Shown piece by piece: positions 36,896 through 47,667 of a DNA stretch of 64,000 nucleotides. The number at the start of each line of letters is the position of its first letter. Position 1 is the first letter of the stretch. A model generated the notes under the pieces. That model worked only from the letters and a program-made list of their open reading frames with translations. It did not search any database and was not told the origin of the DNA. Position numbers and translations under genes: made by a program. Source of the stretch: Neoarius graeffei (lineage: Eukaryota > Chordata > Actinopteri > Siluriformes > Ariidae); the NCBI RefSeq assembly GCF_027579695.1, contig NC_083579.1:71905371-71969370 (forward strand). The letters are read 5' to 3'.

Positions 36896-37498
36896 GGGTG
36901 TTTCAACAAATTTAATATCATTTCATAATCTAATAACTTTGCCAATTCTCATTCAGTTGACCTCAAATTTTAACAGCATGTGTGGAAACAGGTCAAAATT
37001 TTATGTTTAATGTTTTTTGTTTTTATCTTTTTAGGTATAGAAATGCCATTCACTGGAAAAGAAAAAGGCATTTTGTGTGTTAGAGTACGCTTGAACACAG
37101 TCGAACAAGACTGTGCAGTGTGCATTTATAAGTGAATTCTCTAAAAATGCACCTACTGCAATGTAGATTTGGACATGGCACAAAAAAAAAACAACGTTCA
37201 AAGAGGAAGACTGTGTGTGTGTGTGTGTGTGTGTGTGCAGGGCCAAAGGATCTGGACGACCACCAGCATCGGGAGAGACAGTCAAGCGAGTGGGTTCGCG
37301 AATATTGAAAATTTGTGAAATCGTTCATGGACTCCACATACCTTATATATATATATAAACGGATTTATCACACACTCTTATCCAGAGAATTGAATGATGG
37401 TCCAGGGACTCAAACCGGCAACCTTTTGGTTCCTAAACTGCTTCTCTCACTATAAGGACATGGCTTCCCCCATGATTTTTTTAGACTGATTAACATGT
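36896..37498. other. Non-coding, mariner-like end and GT repeat
   Basis: ACAGGGTGTTTCAACAAATT at 36894 resembles a mariner-type end; the second end was not found. A GT repeat lies at 37213-37237. Confidence 0.35.
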
Positions 37499-37878
37499 GG
37501 GTGGCACGGTGGTGTAGTGGTTAGCGCTGTCGCCTCACAGGAAGAAGGTCTGGGTTCGAGCCCCGTGGCCGGCGAGGGCCTTTCTGTGCGGAGTTTGCAT
37601 GTTCTCCCCGTGTCCACGTGGGTTTCCTCTGGGTGCTCCGGGTTCCCCCACAGTTCAAAGACATGCAGGTTAGGTTAACTGGTGACTCTAAATTGACCGT
37701 AGGTGTGAATGTGAGTGTGAATGGTTGTCTGTGTCTATGTGTCAGCCCTGTGATGACCTGGCGACTTGTCCAGGGTGTACCCCGCCTTTCGCCTGTAGTC
37801 AGCTGGGATAGGCTCCAGCTTGCCTGCGACCCTGTAGAACAGGATAAAGCGGCTAGAGATAATGAGATGAGATGAGAA
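37499..37878 (+). mobile_element. SINE with 12-base target duplication
   Basis: Between TGATTAACATGT copies (37487-37498, 37879-37890). Faces the next SINE, forming a large inverted pair. Confidence 0.9.
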
Positions 37879-37938
37879 TGATTAACATGTACAACCATTG
37901 ACATGCCTGTTAAAAGTAGTCACACTGACAGCAAGCTT

Positions 37939-38311
37939 CTTCATCTCATCTCATTATCTCTAGCCGCTTTATCCTGTTCTACAGGGTCGCAGGAAAGCTG
38001 GAGCCTATCCCAGCTGACTACGGGTGAAAGGCGGGGTACACCCTGGACAAGTCGCCAGGTCATCACAGGGCTGACACATAGACACAGACAAACACTCACA
38101 TTCACACCTACGGTCAATTTAGAGTCACCAGTTAACCTAACCTGCATGTCTTTGGACTGTGGGGGAAACCGGAGCACCCGGAGGAAACCCACGCGGACAC
38201 GGGGAGAACATGCAAACTCCGCACAGAAAGCCCCTCGCCGGCCACAGGGCTCAAACCCGGACCTTCTTGCTGTGAGGTGACAGCGCTAACCACTACACCA
38301 CCGTGCCGCCC
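37939..38311 (-). mobile_element. SINE, reversed, with 10-base target duplication
   Basis: Between CAGCAAGCTT copies (37929-37938, 38312-38321). Its separate target duplication shows an independent insertion from the neighbour at 37499. Confidence 0.9.
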
Positions 38312-38419
38312 CAGCAAGCTTTTTATAAACAATAATTTATAACAAATAAAACTATGATCATGCTGTTGTTACTCTGCTTGTCAAAAGAAATAGCAACTCA
38401 TCATCTTCATTCTATTTAT

Positions 38420-38680
38420 ATTATAGCATAGTAGCACAATGCTTGAGGTCTGTGTAAGTTCTGTAAGTTCAAAAAAGCACAGTCTTGACCAAAGCTCTAA
38501 AGCTTGTCAGATGAATGATAGAAATTAATTCAGCTGCAAGCATAAGGTGCATTATATAAAACCTCTTTTAAATGAGGGAATACATGACACTACAGCACCA
38601 CCTCGAGACAAGATGAAGATCAACACAGTTCTTTCAGTTTTTGTTCAGTGCTGTAGTGCATTTGCACCATCTACTGATGT
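38420..38680 (-). pseudogene. Orphan 3' flank and RSS remnant of a lost G gene (G0)
   Basis: Matches the 3' flank of G3 and G4 (AAACCTCTTTTAAATGAG, ACAGCACCACCT). The G nonamer ACAAAAACT is kept (38636-38644), but at the heptamer position 23 bases away there is GTAGATG instead of CACTGTG, and no V exon follows. Confidence 0.65.
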
Positions 38681-38751
38681 AACTGAGCTATCAAACTGAG
38701 TTGTTTTGTCAATTTTTGAGTGGCAGAGTAAGATAGATATATATATTTAAG

Positions 38752-39410
38752 AGTTATTCCATGAAATCGAGTCATACATGAGCTGATAGCTGACGAGGTG
38801 CATTGCGCCGAGTTGGCTATAAGCCATGTATGATGAGATTAAGTGGAATAACTGTCTTATTTGATCCACATTCACTGGATTTTGACAGAGTATTTTCACT
38901 TTTATCCATCCATCCATCCATCCATCCATCCATCCATTATGTGTAGCTGCTTATCCTGTCCTACAGGGTCACAGGCAAGCTAGAGCCTATCCCAGCTAAC
39001 TATGGGCGAGAGGCAGGGTACACCCTGGACAAATCACCAGGTCATCGCAGGGCTGACACATACAGTAGACACAGACAACCATTCACACTCACATTCACAC
39101 CTGTGGTCAATTTAGAGTCACAAGTTAGCCTAACCTGCATGCCTTTGGACTGTGGGGGAAACCGGAGCACCCGGAGGAAACCCATGCGGACACGGGAAAA
39201 GTATGCAAACTCCACACAGAAAGGCCCTCGCCAGCTGCTGGGCTCGAACCCAGACCTTCTTGCTGTGAGACGATAGTGCTAACCACTACACCACTGTGCC
39301 GCCCCCATTTTTACTTTTATTGTTTGTAAATTCAAGAAATAAAAACTTTATACAAAACATCCGACAAAATCATTTCCGCTTAGAATGTAAGCAAACCGGC
39401 GAAATGACAG
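38752..39410 (+). repeat. Unclassified MITE-like repeat, copy 3, split by a SINE
   Basis: Forward copy of 29486-29735, interrupted by the SINE at 38904-39306. 39410-39700 continues the longer repeat also seen, reversed, at 36290-36660. Confidence 0.6.
38904..39306 (-). mobile_element. SINE with ATCC tail
   Basis: Reversed SINE whose tail is an ATCC repeat (38905-38936) instead of TCATC. Imperfect target duplication around TTT(C/T)ACTTTTAT. Confidence 0.8.
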
Positions 39411-39708
39411 TTGCAATTTGTGAAAAATGTAATAATAATAATTGTTGAAAATAAAATAGAATATTTTTCTTACCATCAAATACTTTCACTCAACATTTTT
39501 TGCTTTTTTTTGTATTTTTGGGGGTATTGTTTTCAAGTAGAGATTTTATTTCGTCCTCAGTTGGTTCAGTAACACGCTCCACCATTTTCTTCTTCTTCTT
39601 TAGGTTTTTTTTGGCAGTTGGTAAACCAACTTAAAGGTAAATTACTGCCAACAACTGGGCTGGAGTGTGGAACATTGGATTTTTTTTTACACACACACAC
39701 TACATATA

Positions 39709-40239
39709 CACTACCGTTCAAAAGTTTGGGGTCACTTTGAAATTTCCTTATTTTTGAAAGAAAAGCACTGTTCTTTTCAATGAAGATCACTTTAAACTAA
39801 TCAGAAATACACTCTATACATTGCTAATGTGGTAAATGACTATTCTAGCTAAATTCTACTAAATGTCTGGTTTTTGGTGCAATATCTGCATAGGTGTATA
39901 GAGGCCCATTTCCAGCAACTATCACTCCAGTGTTCTAATGGTACAATGTGTTTGCTCATTGCCTCAGAAGGCTAATGGATGATTAGAAAACCCTTGTACA
40001 ATCATGTTAGCACAGCTGAAAACAGTTGAGCTCTTTAGAGAAGCTATAAAACTGACCTTCCTTTGAGCAGATTGAGTTTCTGGAGCATCACATTTGTGGG
40101 GTCGATTAAATGCTCAAAATGGCCAGAAAAATGTCTCGACTATATTTTCTATTCATTTTACAACTTATGGTGGTAAATAAAAGTGTGGCTTTTCATGGAA
40201 AACACAAAATTGTCTGGGTGACCCCAAACTTTTGAACGG

Positions 40240-40244
<5 letters not shown>
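39709..40244. mobile_element. Non-autonomous Tc1-like MITE
   Basis: Inverted ends CACTACCGTTCAAAAGTTTG at both edges, 536 bases in all. Near 40119 a start ATGGCCAGAAAAATGTC remains from a transposase gene; the rest is deleted. Confidence 0.8.
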
Positions 40245-40285
<41 letters not shown>

Positions 40286-40296
40286 GTATGTATACG

Positions 40297-40342
<46 letters not shown>

Positions 40343-40345
40343 CGT

Positions 40346-40406
<61 letters not shown>
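40245..40406. repeat. TA microsatellite with a palindrome
   Basis: GT followed by long TA runs, with GTATACGGTGTATATA and its reverse complement forming a fold-back around 40285-40350. Confidence 0.85.
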
Positions 40407-40408
<2 letters not shown>

Positions 40409-40439
40409 GCCAGGATATTTGTCTTTACCGAATTTAAAT

Positions 40440-40500
40440 TAACCTGAACTGATCTCTGTCTATATATGACAAAGGAAATTACATCACATGCTGTTGTTCT
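40440..40500 (-). pseudogene. Promoter remnant of the lost G gene (G0)
   Basis: Matches the region upstream of G1-G4 (ACTGATCTCTGTCTATATATG, then GGAAATTACATCACATGCTG). The CRE-like box is changed to TGATGTAA on the coding strand. The leader that should follow has been replaced by the TA microsatellite and repeats. Confidence 0.6.
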
Positions 40501-40644
40501 ATCGACATAATGGTTTAATTTCGGAATAATATCAGCAGTTTGGTGATTATTGTGACTTGTGATGTGGTTAAACAGGTGTCTGAGTCTGTAGAGTTGGTTA
40601 GAGACAGGTTTTTGTTTTGAGGAGAGGACGTGTGTGACACTGTG

Positions 40645-41170
40645 TGTAATAAGCTGCACAGAAGTACAGAGCAGTGTGCAGCGCTTGGGTAGCTTTGGGG
40701 ATTTGTAGAGAAACCGATGACTGTCCATTTCCACTCAGTGTAAAACTACCTTCATAATTTCCCTCATAGTTTGGCCTGGTACCTAAAACATATCCAATGA
40801 GTTTCAAATTGGTGTCTTCATGTGTCCTCTGATACCACAGTATTGTATTGTAGCTTGGGATGCTGTGTTTGCAGGTTAGAGTGACATTCTCTTCAGGTAA
40901 ACACAACACATCAGCAGGACTTTGTTGAACATCTTTACATATCAAAGAACCTAGATTGAAAGAAAAGTGTTAAATCTGGATTTCTCGTGTATGTTTATTT
41001 TATCTGATCTAATCCCACATGAAAAAAAAACTTGCAAGACATCCTTAGCGAAGTATGGAGAGTAAATTATAACAAATATTCAGTGTAACACATTCTCCAG
41101 TGATATCAACTCGAAGATTACCTGAGAGGCAGCTCACACAGATGATGAGTTTCAATGGAAATCTAATCAT
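40645..41170 (-). CDS. TRBV: T-cell receptor V segment, family F member 1
   Basis: The leader exon (41122-41170) reads [16 protein letters not shown] with a TCAG/GTAATC donor. The V exon (40645-40950) follows a CTAG acceptor and begins [15 protein letters not shown]. Cys in VTLTCKHS, Trp in ILWYQRTHE, second Cys in ALYFCAAYY. The RSS is the best in the window: CACAGTG (40638-40644), 22 bases, ACAAAAACC (40607-40615), a perfect nonamer. CRE-like box 104 bases upstream of the ATG. Open and probably functional. Its G partner is lost (G0). Confidence 0.88.
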
Positions 41171-41273
41171 ATTGATTTTGTTTAAACTGGCGTAAGGAGC
41201 AAATGATCTCTGTCTGATTCAGTAAAATGTGATGGATGATCAGACTTCATAGTGTGTGTGAGGAGACAGGATG

Positions 41274-41281
41274 TGACATCA
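41274..41281 (-). promoter_or_regulatory. CRE-like box of F1 promoter
   Basis: TGATGTCA on the coding strand, 104 bases upstream of the ATG; same spacing in F2, F3 and F5. Resembles the conserved decamer AGTGAYRTCA of Vbeta promoters (8 of 10). Confidence 0.55.
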
Positions 41282-41494
41282 TGACAGTGATGAACACTAT
41301 GATCACACCCATTGCTCTGAAATTTGATGCTGCTGTTTTAAATGTTACATGGAGAAGGACAAAAAGAGGCACATAGTACATAGTCTGTTTATTGCAGAAT
41401 TATCATAAGAGCAAGACACTGGGTTTTTGTTTGTTTGTTTTCAGTGTAAATTCACTGCACTGTGATTTCCTGGCTTCAGATTTTCTATTTTGTC

Positions 41495-42405
41495 CCAACC
41501 AGCTTTCCTGTCCCTGCAGATGAAAAACATCCCGACAGCATGAAGCTGCCACCACCATGCTTCACTGTAGGAATGGTGTTGTCAGGGTTTTGGGAAGTGT
41601 TGGGTTTTTGCTACACATGGCATTTCCCATGCATTTCAGAAATACCAATTTTAGTCTCATCTGACCAGAGAATTGTCTTTCATGTGTTTGAGGAGTGTGC
41701 CACATGCTGTTGGGTGAACTCCAAATGTGTTTTCTTATTTTTTTCTTTAAGCAATGGCTTTTTTTTCTGGCCACTCTTCCATAAAGCACCGCTCTGTGGA
41801 GTGTACGGCTTAAAGTGGTCCTATGGACAGATACTCCCATCTCCGCTGTGGATCTTTGTAGCTCCTTCAGTGTTATCTTTGGTGTCTTTGTTGCATCTCT
41901 GATCAATGCCCTCCTTGCCTGGTCTGTGAGTTTTGGTGGGTGGGCTTCTCTTGTCAGGTTTGTAGTGGTGCCATATTCTTTCCATTTTGCTATAATGCAT
42001 TTAATGGAGCTACCTGGGATATTCAAAGTTTTATGGCCCAACCTTGAACTATACTTCTTCACAACTTTGTCTCTGACCTTTTTGGAGGCTCCTTGGTTTT
42101 CATGTTGCTTGCTTAGTAGTGTTGCAGAGTCAGGGTCCTTCCAGAACAGGTTTATTGATACAGATTACGTGTGACAGATGATATGACACTTTGATTGCAC
42201 ACAGTTGGATCTTTATCAAATAATTATGTGACTACTGAAGTGAATTGGTTGGACCAGCTCTTATTTAGGGGTTTCATACGAAGGGGGGAATACCTATGCA
42301 CACTCCAGATTTCTGTCTTTTCATCTTAATTAATGTTTGTGTCACTATAAAAAAGATTTACACCTTTAAAGTGGTAAGCATGTTGTGGAAATCAAATAGA
42401 TTTAT
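41495..42405 (-). mobile_element. Tc1-like element TcA, copy 1, truncated
   Basis: Minus-strand transposase fragments (ALIRDATKTPKITLKELQ, GVSVHRTTLSRTLHRA). The left end is missing at the same junction (TTTTGTCCCAACCAGC) as copies 2, 4 and 5 (close variant), so the truncation was inherited by duplication. On the right it runs into the intron of the orphan leader. Confidence 0.8.
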
Positions 42406-42547
42406 CTTGCATGTGTATTTTATTTGATCCAATCCCACATGAAAAAAAATAACTTGCAAGACATACTTAGCAAAGTATGGAGAGTAAATTATAATAAATA
42501 TTCAGTGTAACACATTCTCCATGGAGTTATATCAACTCAAAGATTAC

Positions 42548-42596
42548 CTGAGAGGCAGCTCACACAGATGATGAGTTTCAACGGAAATCTAATCAT
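42548..42596 (-). pseudogene. Orphan family F leader exon without V exon
   Basis: Perfect copy of the F leader ([16 protein letters not shown]) with its GT donor and about 120 bases of intron, but the V exon, RSS and G partner are gone, replaced at about 42405 by the Tc1-like element. The 5' flank with a CRE-like TGATGTCA (at about 42700) is kept. Confidence 0.85.
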
Positions 42597-42929
42597 ATTG
42601 ATTTTGTTTAAACTGGCGTAAGCAGCAAATGATCTCTGTCTGATTCAGTAAAATGTGATGGATGATCAGACTTCATAGTGTGCGTGAGGAGACAGGACGT
42701 GACATCATGACAGTGATGCACACTATGATCACACCCATTGCTCTGAAATTTAACACTGCTGTTTTAAATATTACATGGAGGAGGACGAAAAGAGGCACAT
42801 AGTACATAGTCTGTTTATTGCAGAATTATCATAAGAGCAAGAAAATGGGCTTTTGTTTGTTTGTTTCTTTGTTTTCAGAGTGTAATTTCATGGCCCTGTG
42901 ATTTCCTGGCTTCAGAGTTTCTGTTTTGT

Positions 42930-43780
42930 CCCAACCAGCTTTCCTGTCCCTGCAGATGAAAATCATCCCCACAGCATGATGCTGCCACCACCATGCTTCA
43001 CTGTAGGAATGGTCTTCTCAGCGTGATGTGAAGTCTTGAGTTTGTGCCACACATGGCATTTCCCATGATGGCCAAAAAGCTCAGTTTTAGTCTCATCTGA
43101 CCAGAGAATCTTCTTCCATGTTTTTGGGGACTGTGGCACATGCTGTTGGGCAAACTCCAAATGTGTTTTCTCATTATTAATTTGTTTCTTGATGCAATGG
43201 CTTTTTTATGGCCATTCTTCCATAAAGCCCTGCTCTGTGGAGTGTACGGCTTAAAGTGGTCCTATGGACAGATACTCCCATCTCCGCTGTGGAACTTTGC
43301 AGCTCCTTCAGTGTTATCTTTGGTGTCTTTGTTGTATCTCTGATTAATGCCCTCCTTGCCTCGTCCGTGAGTTTTGGTGGGCGGCCTTCTCTTGTCAGGT
43401 TTGTAGTGGTGCCATTTTCTTTCCATTTTGCAATAATGGATTTAATGGTGCTCTGTGGGATATTCAAAGTTTGGGAGATTTTTTTTATGACCAAACACTG
43501 ATCTATACTTCTCCACAAGTTTGTCTCTGACCTTTTTGGAGTGCTTTTTGTTTTTCATCTTGCTTGCCTAGTCATGTTGCAGACTCCCGGTCCTTCCAGA
43601 ACAGGTTGATTTATACAGACATCATGTGACAGATCATGTGATACACAAATTGCCCACAGGTGGATTGTAATCAAATAATTATGTGACTATTGAAGTGAAT
43701 TGGTTGGACCAGCTCTTATTTAGGGGTTTCATACAAAAGGTGAATACCTATGTACACTCCATATTTCTGTTTTATGCTCA
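42930..43780 (-). mobile_element. Tc1-like element TcA, copy 2, truncated at both ends
   Basis: Transposase fragments on the minus strand ([36 protein letters not shown]). The right end stops at ATTTCTGTTTT then TGCTCAGATGAATGC, the same junction as copy 5. Confidence 0.8.
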
Positions 43781-44269
43781 GATGAATGCATGGGATTTAT
43801 TCTCCTGCAAACATGAGGTGCTTCATATAAAACCTCTTTTAAATGAGTGAATAAATGAAACAACAGCACCACCTAGACACAAGATGAATACGCACACACA
43901 CAGTACCTTTACTTCTTACAGTTTTTGTTCAGTGCTGTAGAGCGTTTGTACCACAGTGTTGCTCACAGCACACAAATACAGAGCATCATCTCCTGGATCC
44001 AAGTTCTTCACTGTTAAAGAGCCACTCTCAGCTACAGTCGTAACTGCTTCATATACTGAATATCCCATAATCTGGTTCAACACCAACCGATGTGTAAACG
44101 AGGAGTGTAATTCCCTACCCTGGAACCTGTTTAAACCAGTACATCTGATTATAAGTTATACCCTTATTGTGACTGCAGATCATTTCTTCAGAATTCCCTG
44201 GAGAACCCCAGATTATATCAGGCTTCTGGATAACACCACTTCCATCCACTTGACTTGTGAGAGAGAAGC

Positions 44270-44270
<1 letters not shown>

Positions 44271-44342
<72 letters not shown>
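44271..44342. repeat. GATA microsatellite in G1 intron (left part)
   Basis: About 17 GATA units, continued at 45948-46001 on the other side of the Tc1-like element. Confidence 0.95.
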
Positions 44343-44344
<2 letters not shown>

Positions 44345-45945
44345 GTGGCATACAAAAGTTTGGGCACCCTTACTGAAAATGTCTGTTACTGTGAATAGTT
44401 AAGTGAGCAGAAGATGACCTGATCACCAAAAGGCATAAAGGTAAAGACGAGACATTTCTTTTCAGTGTTCTTCTGTAAGATTTGTGTATTATTTTTGTTT
44501 TGTACAATTGGAGAGTGAAAAAAGAAAAGGGACACCATGCGAAAAAATGGGCACCCCAATACATTTGAGTTCTCAGGTAACTTTTACCAAGGTTCCAGAC
44601 CTTAATTAGCTTATTGAGCTGTGGCTTGTTCAAATTCTTCGTTAGGAAAGGTCAGATGATGCAGATTTCAAAGCTGTATCAACTCTCTGACTCCTCAAAC
44701 TTGTCCCTAAAATCAACAGCCATGCGCTCCTCTAAGCAACTCCCTCGCATTCTGAACAATAAAATAATTGATGCTCACAAAGCAGGAGAAGACTACAAGA
44801 ATGTAGCAAAGTGTTTTCAGGTAGCTGTTTCCTCAGATCATAATGTTATTAAGAAATGGCAGTTAACAGAAACAGTGGAGATCAAGGTGAGGTCTGGAAG
44901 ATGAAGAAAATTTTCTGAAAGAACTGCCTGTTGGATTGCTAGAAAGGCAAATATAACCCCCTGTTTGACTGCAAAAGACCTTCAGAAAGATTTAGCAGGC
45001 CCTGGAGTGGTGGTGCATTGTTCTACTATGCAGCAACACCTGAACAAATATGACCTTCATGGGACAGTCATCAGAAGAAAACCTTTCCTGCATCCTAGCC
45101 ACAAAATTCAGCATCTGAAGTTTGCAAATGAACAACTAAATAAGCCTGATGCATTTTGGAAACTGTGGACTGATGAAATCAAAATAGAACTTTTTGGCCA
45201 CAATGTACAAAGGTATGTTTGGAGAAAAAAGGGTGCCAAATTCCAGTAAAAGAACACCTCTCCACCTCTGAAGCATGGGTGTGGATCGATCATGCTTTGG
45301 GGTTGTGTTGCAGCCAGTGGCACAGGGCACATTTAATTGGTCCAGGGAAGCATGGATTCGAATAAATACCAGCAAATTCTGGAAGCAAACATCACACCAT
45401 CTGTAAAAAAAGTTGAAGTTAAAAAGAGGATGGGTCCTACAATAAGACGATGATCCAAAACACACCTCAAAATCTACAATGGAATACCTCAAGAGGCCCA
45501 AGCTGAAGGTTTTGACGTGGCCCTCACAGTCCCCTGACCTAAACATCATTGAAAATCTGTGGATAGATCTCAAAAGAGCAGTGCATGCAAGACAGCCCAA
45601 GAAACTTGTAGAACTGGAAGCTTTTTGCAAGGACGAATGTGCGAAAATCGCCCAGGTAAGAACTGAAAGATTATTAGCTGGCTACAAAACGTGTCTACAA
45701 GCTGTGATACTTGCCAAAGGGGTTGTTACTAGGTACTAACCATGCAAGGTGCCCAAACTTTTGCTTCGGGCCCTTTTCCTTTTTTGTCATTTTGAAAATG
45801 TAAAAGAAGAAAATAAAAAATAGTTTTTGCTTAAAATATAAAGGGAATGAGTCACTCCTTTTGGAGATCATTTCATCTTCAACTTGCTTAACTGTTCACA
45901 GTAACAGCAATTTTGAGCAGGGGTGCCCAAACTTTTGCATACCAC

Positions 45946-45947
<2 letters not shown>
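44343..45947 (+). mobile_element. Tc1-like DNA transposon (broken) in the G1 GATA repeat
   Basis: TA on both sides; ends share GTATGCAAAAGTTTGGGCACC-type sequence. Transposase pieces on the plus strand (RSSKQLPRILNNKIIDAHKA; FANEQLNKPDAFWKLW; LNIIENLWIDLKRAVHAR) are split by stops and a frameshift. Confidence 0.9.

Positions 45948-46002
<55 letters not shown>
45948..46002. repeat. GATA microsatellite in G1 intron (right part)
   Basis: About 13 GATA units up to GAATTCAAATGC, the sequence that follows the repeat in G2 and G3 too. Confidence 0.95.
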
Positions 46003-46003
<1 letters not shown>

Positions 46004-46212
46004 ATTCAAATGCTGAAACAACTTAAAGATAAAATGTTGCTGTGTTTGTAGTTGTGAAGTCTCACCAGAAAAGAGACAGAATAAGGAGGGCTGTGATCAT
46101 GTTGGACTCCTGGTGTTAAAGAGGGACACAGTGACCTGAACTGAACTCATCTGACAGTGGGAGGAGGATAAATTAACCTGAACTGATCTCTGTCTGTATA
46201 TGACAAAGGAAA

Positions 46213-46220
46213 TGACATCA
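46213..46220 (-). promoter_or_regulatory. CRE-like box upstream of G1
   Basis: TGTGATGTCATTTCC on the coding strand, 113 bases from the leader ATG; 9 of 10 match to AGTGATGTCA counting the two bases before the octamer. Confidence 0.55.
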
Positions 46221-46371
46221 CATGCTGTTCGACATAATGGTTTAATGTTGGAAAAATGTCAGCAGTTTGGTGATTATTGTGACTTGTGATGTGGTTAAAC
46301 AGGTGTCTGAGTCTGTAGAGTTGATTAGAGACAGGTTTTTGTTTTGAGGAGAGGACGTGTGTGACACTGTG

Positions 46372-46902
46372 TGTAAGAAGCTGCACAGAAGTACAGAGCA
46401 GTGTGCAGCGCTTGGGTAGCTTTGGGAATTTGTAGAGAAACTGATGACTCTCCATTTCCACTCACTGTAAAACTACCTTCATAATTCCCCTCATATTTCG
46501 GCCTGGTACCAAAAACATATCCGATGAGTTTCAAATTGGTGTCTTCATGTGTCCTCTGATACCACAGTATTGTATTGTAGCTTTGGATGCTGTGTTTGCA
46601 GGTTAGAGTGACATTCTCTTCAGGTAAACACAACACATCAGCAGGACTTTGATGAACATCTTTAGATATCAAAGAACCTAGATTGAAAGAAAAGTGTTAA
46701 ATCTAGATTTCTCTTGCATGTGTATTTTATTTGATCTAATCCCACATGAAAAAAATATCTTGCAAGACATCCTTAGCAAAGTATGGAGAGTAAATTATAA
46801 CAAATATTCAGTGTAACACATTCTCCATGGAGTGATATCAACTCGAAGATTACCTGAGAGGCAGCTCACACAGATGATGAGTTTCAATGGAAATCTAATC
46901 AT
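46372..46902 (-). CDS. TRBV: T-cell receptor V segment, family F member 2
   Basis: Leader exon 46854-46902, V exon 46372-46677. Begins [18 protein letters not shown]1 SIQSYN, CDR2 VFGTRPKYEG; ends ALYFCAASYT. RSS CACAGTG (46365-46371), 22 bases, ACAAAAACC (46334-46342). G1's ATG lies only 234 bases past the nonamer. CRE-like box at 47006-47013. Open and probably functional. Confidence 0.88.
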
Positions 46903-47005
46903 ATTGATTTTGTTTAAATTTGTGTAAGGAGCAAATGATCTCTGTCTGATTCAGTAAAATGTGATGGATGATCAGACTTCATAGTGTGCGTGAGGAGACA
47001 GGATG

Positions 47006-47013
47006 TGACATCA
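47006..47013 (-). promoter_or_regulatory. CRE-like box of F2 promoter
   Basis: TGATGTCA, 104 bases upstream of the ATG, in the same context as F1. Confidence 0.55.
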
Positions 47014-47667
47014 TGACAATGATGAACACTATGATCACACCCATTGCTCTGAAATTTGATGCTGCTGTTTTAAATATTACATGGAGAAGGACGAAAAGAG
47101 CCACATAGTACATAGTCTGTTTATTGCAGAATTATCATAAGAGCAAGAAACGGGGGTTTTGTTTGTTTGTTTTCAGAGTGTAAATTCACTGCACTGTGAT
47201 CTCCTGGCTTCAGATGTTCTGTTCTTGATTTTTCTATATTTTCTGTATTTTTTTCTTTATTTACAGTGTCTTGTAATGGTATTCATTCTCCCTTAGTGTT
47301 TTCCTGTTTTGTCACATTACAAGCTGGAATTAAAATGGATTTTTGGAGGGTGAGCATCATTTGATTTACACAACATGCCTACCACTTTAAAGGTGCAAAT
47401 TGTTTTATATTGTGACAGTAAAAATAATTAAAATGAAAAAAAAACAGAAATCTGGAGTGTGCATTGGTATTCACCCTCCAAAGTCATCTCATCTCATCTC
47501 ATCTCATTATCTCTAGCCGCTTTATCCTGTTCTACAGGGTCGCAGGCAAGCTGGAGCCTATCCCAGCTGACTACGGGCGAAAGGCGGGGTACACCCTGGA
47601 CAAGTCGCCAGGTCATCACAGGGCTGACACATAGACACAGACAACCATTCACACTCACACCTACAGT

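Larger units (their letters stand above)
43959..46100 (-). pseudogene. V pseudogene, family G member 1, with a Tc1-like element in its intron
   Basis: The V exon (about 43959-44254) reads DGSGVIQKPDIIW and NQMYWFKQVPG, then TAG where G2 has GAG. A deletion in framework 3 (after PDYG) shifts the frame, and the acceptor CACAG has become CACAA. The leader (46066-46100) lacks 8 bases of the G2 leader. The intron has a GATA repeat into which a 1.6 kb Tc1-like element jumped. The RSS (CACTGTG 43952-43958, 23 bases, ACAAAAACT) is intact. Not functional. Confidence 0.88.

Noticed and set aside
40165-40734. 189-aa frame rich in IYIYIY
   Set aside because: Read-through of the TA microsatellite into F1 in a wrong frame.
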